Shown here: one piece after another, positions 41,676 to 50,788 of the stretch | Position numbering within the stretch: the stretch's first letter is position 1 | Layout of the letters: each line of letters starts with the position of its first letter | NCBI RefSeq assembly: GCF_001613545.1 | Contig: NZ_BDCO01000003.1 | Span: 248,001 to 312,000, forward strand | Source: Terrimicrobium sacchariphilum | Lineage (GTDB): Bacteria > Verrucomicrobiota > Verrucomicrobiia > Chthoniobacterales > Terrimicrobiaceae | DNA: 64,000 nt | Reading direction: 5' to 3' | Program-made: the position numbers and the translations under genes | The notes under the pieces: model-generated | The model's database searches: none | What the model was told of the DNA's origin: nothing | What the model saw: only the letters and a program-made list of their open reading frames with translations

Positions 41676-43538
41676 CTAAAGCTCCAGGGTGATCCGCCCG
41701 GAGGGGAGCTGGAGCTCCAGGTTTCGCCCGGTGCGGCGCACGATGGGCGAGGGCTGGTCTTTGGGAAGCGGGATCAGAATGGTCGCAAATTCGCTTAGCG
41801 CGCTTTCCGAACGGACACGGAGGCGCGGGCGGCCAAATCCGTCCTCTCCGAAGGTCTGGAAGGCTTCGTTCCGAAGGTTAAAGACGAAGACGTGCCAATC
41901 GAGGGTCTTCGTATGAATGATCCCGCCTGTGGCGTGAATTGACCAGCGATTGTCAGGGTGGGTATGCCACAGGATCTCGGTGACGAATGAACCGCCATCA
42001 CGCTCGTTCACATCCAGTATGGTCACGACGGGCGCAAGTTCCAGACGATGGAGAGTCACCTTGCGTCGGGACTGGCGTACTCGATGATCCTTACCCGTCG
42101 CGGACGATGCATCGCCGAGCGAATAGGAGCGGGTCTCGGTGTTGCCAAATTCCAGCATTTCCCCTTCACCCCAGCCTGGCGCCTCAAGCACGCCGCGTTG
42201 ATTGAGGCCGTCAATTAGGACGCAGTTGTGTGCCTCGGTCAGACCGAACCAGCGATTCATTTTCTGGCTCATGTCCTTGTGCTCATCGCCGTAACCGGCA
42301 TCCACCAGCACGCGCTCGCCGCCAGCATAAAGAGCGACGTGATTTTGATCGCCTTGCCGGTGGCAGAGCACCTCCTGCCGGCCGCAGAAATGGGATACGA
42401 GGATGTCGGAGGAGTGCCAGCCCGTGCGGTGCGACGCCACGCCCCGGATGGGGAACACTGCAGAGGTCGGCCACTTCAAGTCGTCGGGCGATCGAGTGGG
42501 AATTGACTCATCCCACCAGAGCAGAAAGTTGAGATAATCCCGGATAACGGGGGTATTCACCAACTCACCGTCGGTGCGCTGCGGGGCGAGATCGAGCTGG
42601 CGGGCCAGCCAGGCGATGATCTCCCCACCGGGGAGAGACATGCGATGCAGGCAGCCGCTGATACTCCCGCATTGGGCGTGCGAGTCGTTGAGGTTGTTGA
42701 TCGTGGCTTGTCCCGGCGTCAGTTCGTAGGCGAGGTAGCGCGGGTGGCGTTCCAGGGAGCGGTGCTGCAGGATGTCGGGCTGCCCGGCGCGGCGGAGGAT
42801 CTCCGCCACGAGCGTGAGGCTGCCGAGGGTGTTGCCCGCGTAGGCCGGCCCTTCGTACGGCGCGCCCTGGGCATCGAAGACAAAGTACAGGTGTTTTTCC
42901 AGGCTGATCCAGGCGCGCTTCAGGATGGTGTCGCGGTCTGCGGCCGGAGCGAAGGAATCGAGCATGAGTGCCCACAGAGCGGAGGCAGCCAGCCCGCGTA
43001 TTCCGCGGTTGTTGGTGACGTTGGCATTATCCTGCTGCGTGAGGGCGAGGCTAATTTGCAGGGAGTCTTCGAGGAACTTTTTGACCTTGCTGCGATCCTG
43101 CGGCGCGAATGAGCTGCCAGCAAACTCCAGGACGCACCAGACGCCCAGCGCAAGGAGGAATTTATCGTGCCCTTCGCCATGCCGCCAGCCGGAGGTGGTG
43201 ACACCCCAGGCGAGCGAAGCGCTGTCGGCCAGGCCATGGTCGATGATGGCAAGCAGCACGTCGCGGGCGGCTTCGCTAAAAGCGCTTTCCTGTGTGATCG
43301 CCCCGGCGAGCGCGAGAATCTGCATCGCTTGCGGAACGACGAAGATGCCTTCGCGTGACCGCCAGAAGGGCTTTTCCAGCTTTCGGTGATCGAGGAATTG
43401 CGGGGAGTCAGGATCAAGCAAGGCGCGCGCCCGCGTGAGGTAGAGCCCGGTGAAATGCTGGAGTGTCGGCTGGGTGATCCGGGCGTGAATCGCCTCGGCG
43501 GAAAGGTCAAGCAGGTTGACCGATGGAAAGGGCGTCAT
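41676..43538 (-). CDS. Heparinase II/III family polysaccharide lyase-like protein
   Basis: 620 aa from ATG (complement of 43536-43538), overlapping the GH32/43-like stop by 4 bp. The N-terminal half is an alpha-helical toroid (about 30-330). The C-terminal heparinase II/III domain contains GERVLVDAGYGDEHKDMSQK, WFGLTEAHNCVLIDGLNQRG and the WHTHPDNRW segment. Such lyases cut heparin, alginate or related uronate polymers by beta-elimination. No signal peptide is seen at the chosen start. It is the last gene of a four-gene operon whose first gene is divergent from the AGE/ABC operon. Confidence 0.87.
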   Translation of the reverse strand: MTPFPSVNLLDLSAEAIHARITQPTLQHFTGLYLTRARALLDPDSPQFLDHRKLEKPFWRSREGIFVVPQAMQILALAGAITQESAFSEAARDVLLAIIDHGLADSASLAWGVTTSGWRHGEGHDKFLLALGVWCVLEFAGSSFAPQDRSKVKKFLEDSLQISLALTQQDNANVTNNRGIRGLAASALWALMLDSFAPAADRDTILKRAWISLEKHLYFVFDAQGAPYEGPAYAGNTLGSLTLVAEILRRAGQPDILQHRSLERHPRYLAYELTPGQATINNLNDSHAQCGSISGCLHRMSLPGGEIIAWLARQLDLAPQRTDGELVNTPVIRDYLNFLLWWDESIPTRSPDDLKWPTSAVFPIRGVASHRTGWHSSDILVSHFCGRQEVLCHRQGDQNHVALYAGGERVLVDAGYGDEHKDMSQKMNRWFGLTEAHNCVLIDGLNQRGVLEAPGWGEGEMLEFGNTETRSYSLGDASSATGKDHRVRQSRRKVTLHRLELAPVVTILDVNERDGGSFVTEILWHTHPDNRWSIHATGGIIHTKTLDWHVFVFNLRNEAFQTFGEDGFGRPRLRVRSESALSEFATILIPLPKDQPSPIVRRTGRNLELQLPSGRITLEL

Positions 43539-45001
43539 GAATTGATGGGTTCCTGCCACGGCGGAGCAAGTCGGCGCACCCGGAGATGGCGGAATGCGGC
43601 GGTTCCTTCGATCTGGAACAGCCCGATGCTTCCATTTTTCAGGGCGTAGCTGGCGTGGGAGAGGAGGATCTGATGATCGAGGCTGAACTCAATATACTCG
43701 CCGCAGACAACCAGCCTGAACGAGGTCGGCCGATCTAGGATGGGTGGGTAGCCTGAATTTTGCTGCAGGGTGGGGCCTCTAAACTTGAGGCGGGGAACGC
43801 TTGGGCGGGCGATCTGGTACTGGTGCAGTTCGGCACGTCGGTTGGGCGGATCGAGTTCGATGGCCAGATACTGCTCTCCTGCTTCGTCGGCTCGGAAGAG
43901 GATGCCGAGCCGGGCGCAGGCGGAGCCATCAAGTTCGCCTTCGAGGATGAAGTGATCGAAGCAGCCCGGGTGAAAAACTGCGGTCCGGCCATTGCCGCTC
44001 AATGTCTCCGCGCTGGCTTCGGACCACTGCTGCCAGTCTTCAGTCGCGCGGGATTCCCAGGCCTCCCAGGAGTGTAGCGCAGGCTCTCCGGCAGCAGTCC
44101 ATTTCAGCTCCCTGGCGGGACTTTGGAGGGTGAAGGAAGCGCCGGCGGGGACATAGCGGATCGGCCAGTTGGCGGTGGTACGCAGAGAGTTCCACATGAG
44201 AGTGCGTCCCTGCCACTCGGTAAATCTCCAGACGAAATGGCTGGCCGGGAGCAGCTGGCTGCGGCGGGGGCGGCGCCATGGGCCGTTGAGATCCCGGGCA
44301 ATGCGGCAATGCGTGGTGGCCCGGGTGAAATCATTGAAGAACAACGCCCAGCCCTCGGGACCCCGGATGATGCATGGTACCTCCATGTCCTCCCACTCCC
44401 CCGGGGCGAAGAGCGGCGGCTCCAGGTTCCACTCAAATCCATCGGCAGACGTTGCGTGGCCGATGCAGCCGGAGAGGAAGCGATCTCCCTCTGCGGTGCG
44501 AGCCGTGAAAACCATATGCCATTTTCCCTCTTCGTCATGAAAGACGTAGGGGTCGCGGAATGAAACGAAGCCTACGCGGTCGAGGCAGGAGTTGTAATAA
44601 GGCGCAGCGGCCTCGAGTATGGGAGTCTCGGAGTAGCGCTCCCAGTGAATCAGGTCCCGGCTGGTAGCCAGGCCGATGCGCTGGACCTGCCCGTGTTCCT
44701 TGCGGGAGCAGCCTGTGTAGTACATCAGAAAGAGATCATCCTCCGGGTGCCGGATGACTTGCATGGTCCAGAGCATGTCATCGTCGAACATGCCGTTTTG
44801 GCCCGTAAAGAGAGCGGGCTGGTCGGCCTGCCAGCGAAAGCCATCATGCGATGTCGCATGGGCGATCAGGCTATGGTTGGGCAGGACCAGATGAAACAGA
44901 TGCAGCGTGCCCTGCCAGGAGAAAACCTGGGAATCTCCGAGGGTTCCGCAAAGAGACCCGGGAGGAGTGTAGAGGATGTGCTGGCAGTCGAGCGGGTGCA
45001 T
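43535..45001 (-). CDS. Five-bladed beta-propeller glycoside hydrolase (GH32/GH43-like)
   Basis: 488 aa. The propeller runs from the N-terminus to about residue 280: TLGDSQVFSWQGTLHLF, ATSHDGFRWQADQPALF, SFRDPYVFHDEEGKWHM (the RDP element of clan J), and FNDFTRATTHCRIARDL. The last 190 residues form a concanavalin-like sandwich (FILEGELDGSACARLGILFR, LVVCGEYIEFSLDHQILLSH), as in GH32. The acid catalyst is probably in WEDMEVPCI (E of MEVP). Substrates may be fructosides, arabinosides or others. No signal peptide. It starts 14 bp after the SUMF1-like gene. Confidence 0.82.
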   Translation of the reverse strand: MHPLDCQHILYTPPGSLCGTLGDSQVFSWQGTLHLFHLVLPNHSLIAHATSHDGFRWQADQPALFTGQNGMFDDDMLWTMQVIRHPEDDLFLMYYTGCSRKEHGQVQRIGLATSRDLIHWERYSETPILEAAAPYYNSCLDRVGFVSFRDPYVFHDEEGKWHMVFTARTAEGDRFLSGCIGHATSADGFEWNLEPPLFAPGEWEDMEVPCIIRGPEGWALFFNDFTRATTHCRIARDLNGPWRRPRRSQLLPASHFVWRFTEWQGRTLMWNSLRTTANWPIRYVPAGASFTLQSPARELKWTAAGEPALHSWEAWESRATEDWQQWSEASAETLSGNGRTAVFHPGCFDHFILEGELDGSACARLGILFRADEAGEQYLAIELDPPNRRAELHQYQIARPSVPRLKFRGPTLQQNSGYPPILDRPTSFRLVVCGEYIEFSLDHQILLSHASYALKNGSIGLFQIEGTAAFRHLRVRRLAPPWQEPINS

Positions 45002-45015
45002 TCTTTAGGAAATGC

Positions 45016-45834
45016 CTAGCGGGTGGCTGGCGGGTTTGCGAGTGCCTGACGGAAAGCGTCGGTCACGCTAATGGCGATTCGCAGGCCCAGGTCCGGTCGA
45101 GGGCGGCCGGCCTGGGAAAAGGCGCGGTTACCAACGTCACTAGCTTCGTTTCCGAAGAGGGCGGAACCGCCCCGGATCACGACATAACGATAGAGTGATT
45201 TCTGCGGACCGCTGGGATCCTGTTCCGGCGCGCGTTGGTAATAATCGGGATCGTAGAAATCGGCACACCACTCCCAGACATTACCCTGCATGTCATATAG
45301 GCCGAAGGCATTTGGTGTTTTCTTTCCGACGGCCTGCACTGTGTTGTTGCTATTGCTGGCGGTCCAGGCTTTTGCCTCGAGGTTTGCGGCCTGCTCAGAC
45401 GAGCTGCCGGCCCGAGCGGCATATTCCCACTCGGCCTCAGTGGGAAGGCGTGCTCCCGGGATGTCTTTTTGCAAGGTTTTCAACATTTGAGTGATCTGTA
45501 CGTGGCTGACACAGTTGATCGGATGATCGTCGCCGGGGAAGTAGGTCGAGTGGATCTTGCCCGTGGCGCGCTTCCACTGGCTTTGGGTCATTTCCGTGGT
45601 GGCCAGATAAAAGGGCTTGGAAATCCTGACGGTGTGAGGGGGCGCGTCTGATGCCTCTGCCCGGCCCATGGTAAACGTGCCAGGAGGGATCAGCACAAAC
45701 TCCATGCCGCCCGGGGCGGTCCACTTTTCCGGAAGGCCTGCATCTTGCGCGTAGGCTGTGGTCTGCTCTCCTGCACGGGCGGATGCTCCTCCGAGCGATG
45801 ACAACAGCATGAAGCCGAGGACGAGGTGTTTCAT
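45016..45834 (-). CDS. SUMF1/FGE-like secreted protein
   Basis: 272 aa from ATG (complement of 45832-45834), overlapping the LamG gene stop by 4 bp. A signal peptide (MKHLVLGFMLLSSLGGASA) is followed by a formylglycine-generating-enzyme fold: GGMEFVLIPPGTFTMG, RLPTEAEWEYAARAG, GLYDMQGNVWEWCADFYD and VIRGGSA. At the end, where true FGE has a Cys in its GFRC-type motif, this protein reads LGLRIAI, so the copper-site Cys is absent. It probably does not activate sulfatases, and no sulfatase is nearby. This fold is often reused for sugar binding. Confidence 0.87.
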   Translation of the reverse strand: MKHLVLGFMLLSSLGGASARAGEQTTAYAQDAGLPEKWTAPGGMEFVLIPPGTFTMGRAEASDAPPHTVRISKPFYLATTEMTQSQWKRATGKIHSTYFPGDDHPINCVSHVQITQMLKTLQKDIPGARLPTEAEWEYAARAGSSSEQAANLEAKAWTASNSNNTVQAVGKKTPNAFGLYDMQGNVWEWCADFYDPDYYQRAPEQDPSGPQKSLYRYVVIRGGSALFGNEASDVGNRAFSQAGRPRPDLGLRIAISVTDAFRQALANPPATR

Positions 45835-46781
45835 TTGGCAGGCTTGGCGAGCGCGGCGATCTCGGCGGGATCGAGTGCCGTGCTGTAGATGCGCAGGTCG
45901 TCCAGCAGCCCCTTGTAGTTGTAGGACATCCCGCCGCCGATGCGGATGGAGGTTGACTGCGGCGGGGTCGGGCTGGCGCCCTGCAGCACGCCGAGGGCGG
46001 AATCGACTTCCACTCCGTTGACGTACAGCCGGATGTCGCTGCCATTGGTGACGACCGCGATGTGAGTCCATTCGCCGACCGGGCGGGTGAAGTTCTTAAA
46101 GCTTACGCGATCAGACTTGGGATCGGAACCCCGGAATGATCCGGCAAAGAGAAAGGCGAGCGTATTCTCGTAGAACGACAGTCCGGCGCCGTCCTCGATC
46201 TTGAAGAGCAGTTCGATCGGAGACCTGCGTTTCTCGGGGTTGATCCAAGCTGAGATGGTCAGGCCAGCGGAAAGGTCGAGCGGCTCGTTCCACTGGATGT
46301 CGATCCAGTCATTGATCCCGTCAAACTCCAGGGCATTACCCTCGATGCCCGGCTGGTGAGGCAGGGGAGCATTTTCATAATAGTAGGTATAGCTTAGCTT
46401 CGAGTTGGCCGGGATGTCCTGGCGAAGCAGCCGGATGGCACCACCGACGACTTCAAAGTCCGCTCCTGCACTCAAGGGAATCCCTGTCTCGCCCCGGGGG
46501 ATGAGCGTGACCTCCATCGGGCGATTGGATAGGTAGCCCTGAGTGAGTAATCTATAGCGCCCACCCGGGCTCACCTGGACGGTTTGAGTCGTTGGTACGC
46601 CATTACCGTCCGTGCTTTCATTGGTGCGGCCGTTGCGGTTCTTTCCACTTGTATCCTGGATCTGTGGAGTGCCGGACGGTTCGTCGAAGGCCAGATGAAG
46701 CTCGAGATTCCCGGGTGGATTGGCCATCAGGGAGGAGCTCACCAGGAGAGCGACCATGGGAAGGCGGAGATAACGAACCAT
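45831..46781 (-). CDS. LamG domain secreted protein
   Basis: 316 aa from ATG (complement of 46779-46781); the longer frame to 46985 runs through the operator region and is rejected. A signal peptide (MVRYLRLPMVALLVSSSLMA) precedes a LamG/concanavalin domain: DLSAGLTISAWINPE, EWTHIAVVTNGSDIRLYVNG, YKGLLDDLRIYSTALDPAEI. Such domains bind carbohydrates. It is the first gene of the LamG, SUMF1-like, GH32/43-like, heparinase operon and faces the AGE/ABC operon. Confidence 0.85.
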   Translation of the reverse strand: MVRYLRLPMVALLVSSSLMANPPGNLELHLAFDEPSGTPQIQDTSGKNRNGRTNESTDGNGVPTTQTVQVSPGGRYRLLTQGYLSNRPMEVTLIPRGETGIPLSAGADFEVVGGAIRLLRQDIPANSKLSYTYYYENAPLPHQPGIEGNALEFDGINDWIDIQWNEPLDLSAGLTISAWINPEKRRSPIELLFKIEDGAGLSFYENTLAFLFAGSFRGSDPKSDRVSFKNFTRPVGEWTHIAVVTNGSDIRLYVNGVEVDSALGVLQGASPTPPQSTSIRIGGGMSYNYKGLLDDLRIYSTALDPAEIAALAKPAK

Positions 46782-46828
46782 GGGGGAGGATTTATATGAC
46801 CATATCTCTCGAAAAGGAAAGGATGATG

Positions 46829-46851
46829 GCTTGTCGGTTTGGCTGACAAGC
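46829..46851. promoter_or_regulatory. 23-bp palindromic operator, copy 4 (LamG / AGE divergent promoter)
   Basis: Left arm GCTTGTCGG, 5-bp spacer, right arm CTGACAAGC. This is the best palindrome in the window, one mismatch between arms. It lies 48 bp from the LamG start and 75 bp from the AGE start. Confidence 0.7.
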
Positions 46852-46855
46852 TGAC

Positions 46856-46878
46856 TGTTGTAAGGAAAGATGACAAGT
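46856..46878. promoter_or_regulatory. Second, weaker operator copy beside copy 4
   Basis: Left arm TGTTGTAAG, 5-bp spacer, right arm ATGACAAGT. The right arm is consensus and the left keeps TTGT and G. Its centre is 27 bp from the first site, so the pair could bind two dimers. Confidence 0.45.
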
Positions 46879-46925
46879 CCTTTGCGAGTTGTGCCTCCAG
46901 GGGAATTAATTAGCGTGGCGGAGCT

Positions 46926-48089
46926 TTGTTGAGTTTCTACCGCCAATTTCTTTTTGAGGGAGTCATCCCGTTCTGGCTGGAACACGGCATCGACCGGGTT
47001 CGTGGCGGTCTGCTGACCTGCATGGACGAGGCGGGGAAGCTCATTAGCTCGGAGAAATTTGCGTGGTCACAGGGGCGTGGAATTTGGACGTTTGCGGCGA
47101 TTCACCGTCGGCTTTCGCCGGACCCTCAGCTTTTGGAGATCGCGGTGCAGACCGCGGAGTTTTGCCTGGCTCATGCGATCCAGGCCGACGGGCGGGTATG
47201 TTTCCGCATGTCGCGCAGTGGGGAGGTGCTCGAGGGGCATACCAGCGTCTATGCCGATTTGTTTCTGGCATATGGGTTGAACGAGCTGTATCTCGCCACA
47301 GGCACGCAGCATTACCGGGATACGGCTCTGCGTTTATTCCGGCAAAGCGCCGCAGAGATCACGCAGCCTTATTTCAAGACGATCGCGCCCTATGCCCTTC
47401 CGTCTGGTACGGCATGGGTGCATGGTCCGCCGATGATCGCGCTGGAGACCGCCAATGAACTGTTGGAAGGGGGAGCCGAGAGAGACCTGATTGATTTTGT
47501 CGACTGGGCGTTGGAGCGCATCATGGTACACCATCGGCGTCCGGAATGGAAAACCCTGCTGGAGCACCTGGGACCGGCGGATGAGTTTGTGGACACGCCG
47601 GAGGGACGGGCAGTCGTTCCAGGCCATACGATCGAGTCGATGTGGTTTGTCATTCACGCGGCCACTCGTCGGAATCGTCCGGACCTTGTTCAGCAGGCCA
47701 TCGAGGCGATTCGCTGGATGCTTGAGGCTGGGTGGGATGCGGAGTTTGGGGGAATCTTTCTTGGGCTGGACGCGCGCGGCCACCAGCCGCCGTGGTATGC
47801 CAATGCAGACAAGAAACTCTGGTGGGTGCATTGCGAGGCGATCTATGCGCTGGCGCTGTGCGGAAGTCTCCGCCCGGAGCCATGGGTCGACGAGTGGTCT
47901 GGACGGGTGCTGGACTGGTCGCTGGCTCATCATGGCGACGGCAGAGGCGAGTGGACCCAGCGGCTTGACCGGGAGGGAAAACCGATCAAGGAACTTATTG
48001 CCCTGCCGGTGAAGGACCCGTTTCATTTACCCCGCGCACTTACTCTCAGCATTCAGCTTCTTTCCCATACGCATCCTTATGTCCGTTAG
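46926..48089 (+). CDS. AGE family epimerase/isomerase
   Basis: 387 aa, starting at TTG 46926 or 46929 with GGCGGAG a few bases before; no ATG or GTG fits. The (alpha/alpha)6 barrel motifs are RGIWTFAAIHRR, GHTSVYADLFLAYGL, PGHTIESMWFVIHA and KKLWWVHCEAIYAL, which carry the catalytic His pair. Members convert N-acylglucosamine to N-acylmannosamine, mannose to fructose, or cellobiose-type sugars. In a window with nanA, nagA and nagB, interconversion of ManNAc and GlcNAc is attractive but not proven. It overlaps the downstream permease fusion by 11 bp. Confidence 0.88.
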   Translation: MLSFYRQFLFEGVIPFWLEHGIDRVRGGLLTCMDEAGKLISSEKFAWSQGRGIWTFAAIHRRLSPDPQLLEIAVQTAEFCLAHAIQADGRVCFRMSRSGEVLEGHTSVYADLFLAYGLNELYLATGTQHYRDTALRLFRQSAAEITQPYFKTIAPYALPSGTAWVHGPPMIALETANELLEGGAERDLIDFVDWALERIMVHHRRPEWKTLLEHLGPADEFVDTPEGRAVVPGHTIESMWFVIHAATRRNRPDLVQQAIEAIRWMLEAGWDAEFGGIFLGLDARGHQPPWYANADKKLWWVHCEAIYALALCGSLRPEPWVDEWSGRVLDWSLAHHGDGRGEWTQRLDREGKPIKELIALPVKDPFHLPRALTLSIQLLSHTHPYVR

Positions 48090-50784
48090 CCGAATTTTTG
48101 GTTTCATCTTGCTCCTGGCAGGATGGGTGGCCGTTGCACAGGCAGGGGGAGAGGTCGAGGTGATCGATGGGAGGCCCGTCATTAATGTGGTCGTGCCGAA
48201 CCTGCCCATCCCGAGTGATAACTCCGCCATTGCTCGTGCCCAGGTTGCGGTGGTGCGGCAGTTTACGGCCGATTTTCCCCGCATTTTTCGCGAGAAGTAT
48301 CTCGCCCGCTATCTGGCTGATCCCCAGAAATACGGGTCTTATGATTGGGAGAATGTTGCGATAAGGCTGGTACCCTTTTCCGGACTCAAGGTGGAGGGAG
48401 TGGAAAGCGATCTCATGGCCATCGCGGGCGGCTCACCGCCGGATGTGCTTTATGTGAATTTTCGCAAATCCGACACCTACATCCGAAACGGATTCCTATA
48501 TCCCCTCGACAAGCTGGAGGACCCGTACTTCACCTCATTCAGCGATGCCCAGAAGCGCGCTCGGGTGCATCCCAAGATCTGGCCCGTCATTGATCGGAAG
48601 GGGCCGGACGGTCAGAAACATATCTGGGCTCTGCCCACCGGAGGCTTCATGGGCCGGGTGCTCGCTTACCGCAAGGACCTCTTTGACGAAGCGGGGCTGG
48701 CCTACCCGACGGTGGACTGGACGTGGGATGACATGCTGCATGCAGCCAGGGTGTTGACTGATCCCTCCCGCAATCGCAGCGGTTTGCTGATGCGCGGCGA
48801 CCCGGGGTGGAATTTTTCCACCTTTCTGTGGTCTGCTGGTGGAGAAGTGATGGAGTACGACGAGCCCGCCGACGAATGGCGGTGTGTCTTTGGAAGCCCG
48901 GAAGGGGCGAAGGCTCTGGATTACTTTCTGCAGCTGACCCAGGAACTCTGGCAGACCAAGGAGGGGCAATGGATGCGTGGATATGCCTTCAATGACCAGC
49001 GGCTGGGAGATTACAAGTGGCAGCGCGGCGAGGTCGGGATGAACCTCGTCTACATGGATGAGCAGTTCATCTCCGGGCTGAATCCGGAGCTCGTGGGCAT
49101 CGTGCCAGTGCCGAAGGGACCGACTGGATTGCGCGCCGGAGAACTGAACAGCCGCATGCTGGGCATCTACTCGCAGATCAAATCCCCCGCGGTGCGAGAT
49201 GCCGCCTGGGAGTATATCGCGTATCAGGACAGCGATGCGGCCGGGGCGGTGCGGACGCGAGTCCTGGTGGAAGCCGGGCTGGGACGCTTTGTCAGCCCGC
49301 GCGACTTGAACAAGTTCGGGTATGCCGAGGTTGCCCGCCTTGCGCCCAAGGGCTGGGCGGAGGTGTTTCGCATCGCGTCGGAGACCGGCCGCCCGGAGCC
49401 CTACGGAAAGAACAGCAACCTGGCTTACCGCATGTTGGGAATCCCGGTACGCGAAGCAGCAGAGGCGGCAATGCGCAATGGACTTCCGAAGGCTCCGAAC
49501 GAACGCATCAAATATCTGGCGGAATTGCTGCAGCGCGGCGAGCAGCGCGCCAATGCGGCGATGATTGGCAAGGTGACGCCAGAGGAGCGACGGACGCGCT
49601 CGATCGTCGCGGCGATCTTCCTGATCTTCGTGGCTGCGGCGTTTGGATTCGTTTTCTTCCGGGTGTTCCAGACATTTGGTTCCCAGGCGGCCACGGTGCC
49701 CGGTCGGATTGGCTTTCGGCGGGGCCTTGCGATCAGCCTCATGCTGGCGCCTGCGCTGCTGTCGATTCTGGTCTGGAAATACTATCCGCTGCTGGCGGGT
49801 TCCGTGATGGGGTTTCAGGATTATCGTATTCTGGAGGGATCTACTTGGGTCGGTTTGAAGCACTTTGGAGACATGCTGTGGGATGGGCTGTGGTGGCAGT
49901 CTCTGTGGAACTCGATGCGATTTTCCTTCATCTCTCTGGTCTTCGGTTTTTTACCGCCGATCATCCTGGCAATCCTTCTCCAGGAGGTGCCGAGGGGGAA
50001 GGTGTTCTATCGCCTGATGTTTTACTTGCCTGCGGTCCTGGCCGGCCTCGTGACGCTCCTGCTTTGGAAACAGTTCTACGATCCGACGCCGCGTGCTCCG
50101 CTCAATGCCATCATCCTGAAGCTGCCCGCTATCGTTTTTGTTGGCGTGGGGCTCGCTGTATTAACGCTTACCCTGGTGCTGGCGAACCGCTTCCGCTTTC
50201 ACGGCCAGATGGTTCCTGCCGTCATCTCGACACTGGTGGGTATTGTCTTTCTGGTGAGCGTGGTGAGCATTCCCTGGGTGGTGCTGGAGGAGCATGGGCT
50301 GGCCGGACTCTTCCGCACGCTGCCCGAGCCAATCCAGTGGCTGAAAGATCCCCGCTATGCCATGCTGTCGATCGTGCTCCCGGGCATATGGGCTGGCGCG
50401 GGACCTGGGTGCCTGATCTATCTGGCTGCCTTGAAGGGCATCCCGGACGACTTCTATGATGCCGCCGAGATCGATGGAGCGGGCTTCTTTGACAAGCTCA
50501 TCACCATCGTCATTCCCATGATGCGTCCGCTGATCATGATCAGTTTTGTCGGAGCGTTCATCGGATCGTGGCTGGGATCGGCGGATCATGTGCTGGCCAT
50601 GACCGGAGGGGAGGCCAATACTGAGGTCGCGCCGCTGAATATTTTCTACAAGGCTTTTGTGTACCTGGAGTTTGGTCCTGCGACAGCGATGGCCTGGATG
50701 CTGGGATTCCTGCTGATCGGTTTCACGGTCTATCAACTGCGCATGCTCGCGAAAGTCGAGTTTCGCACGACGGGAGGAAGATAA
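48079..50784 (+). CDS. Fused sugar-binding protein and MalF-type ABC permease
   Basis: 901 aa. Residues 1-22 are a signal sequence (FGFILLLAGWVAVAQA). Residues about 35-470 are an extracellular solute-binding domain of the CUT1 type (GGSPPDVLYVNFRKSDTYI, GFLYPLDKLEDPYF, ALPTGGFMGRVLAYRKDLF, WTWDDMLHAARVL). A membrane helix at about 507-528 (IVAAIFLIFVAAAFGFVFF) leads to a MalF-like permease to the end. The ABC coupling loop is ALKGIPDDFYDAAEIDGAG near 785-803, and the GSWLGSADHVLAMTGG helix follows. Binding protein and permease are normally separate in this class, so the fusion would give a fixed receptor-to-channel ratio. It is co-transcribed with the AGE gene and the MalG-type permease 4 bp downstream. 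Confidence 0.9.
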   Translation: MSVSRIFGFILLLAGWVAVAQAGGEVEVIDGRPVINVVVPNLPIPSDNSAIARAQVAVVRQFTADFPRIFREKYLARYLADPQKYGSYDWENVAIRLVPFSGLKVEGVESDLMAIAGGSPPDVLYVNFRKSDTYIRNGFLYPLDKLEDPYFTSFSDAQKRARVHPKIWPVIDRKGPDGQKHIWALPTGGFMGRVLAYRKDLFDEAGLAYPTVDWTWDDMLHAARVLTDPSRNRSGLLMRGDPGWNFSTFLWSAGGEVMEYDEPADEWRCVFGSPEGAKALDYFLQLTQELWQTKEGQWMRGYAFNDQRLGDYKWQRGEVGMNLVYMDEQFISGLNPELVGIVPVPKGPTGLRAGELNSRMLGIYSQIKSPAVRDAAWEYIAYQDSDAAGAVRTRVLVEAGLGRFVSPRDLNKFGYAEVARLAPKGWAEVFRIASETGRPEPYGKNSNLAYRMLGIPVREAAEAAMRNGLPKAPNERIKYLAELLQRGEQRANAAMIGKVTPEERRTRSIVAAIFLIFVAAAFGFVFFRVFQTFGSQAATVPGRIGFRRGLAISLMLAPALLSILVWKYYPLLAGSVMGFQDYRILEGSTWVGLKHFGDMLWDGLWWQSLWNSMRFSFISLVFGFLPPIILAILLQEVPRGKVFYRLMFYLPAVLAGLVTLLLWKQFYDPTPRAPLNAIILKLPAIVFVGVGLAVLTLTLVLANRFRFHGQMVPAVISTLVGIVFLVSVVSIPWVVLEEHGLAGLFRTLPEPIQWLKDPRYAMLSIVLPGIWAGAGPGCLIYLAALKGIPDDFYDAAEIDGAGFFDKLITIVIPMMRPLIMISFVGAFIGSWLGSADHVLAMTGGEANTEVAPLNIFYKAFVYLEFGPATAMAWMLGFLLIGFTVYQLRMLAKVEFRTTGGR

Positions 50785-50788
50785 AGCC

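Noticed and set aside
48535-49863. Minus-strand frame of 442 codons inside the permease fusion
   Set aside because: It is antisense to the binding-protein domain with clear motifs and has biased composition.
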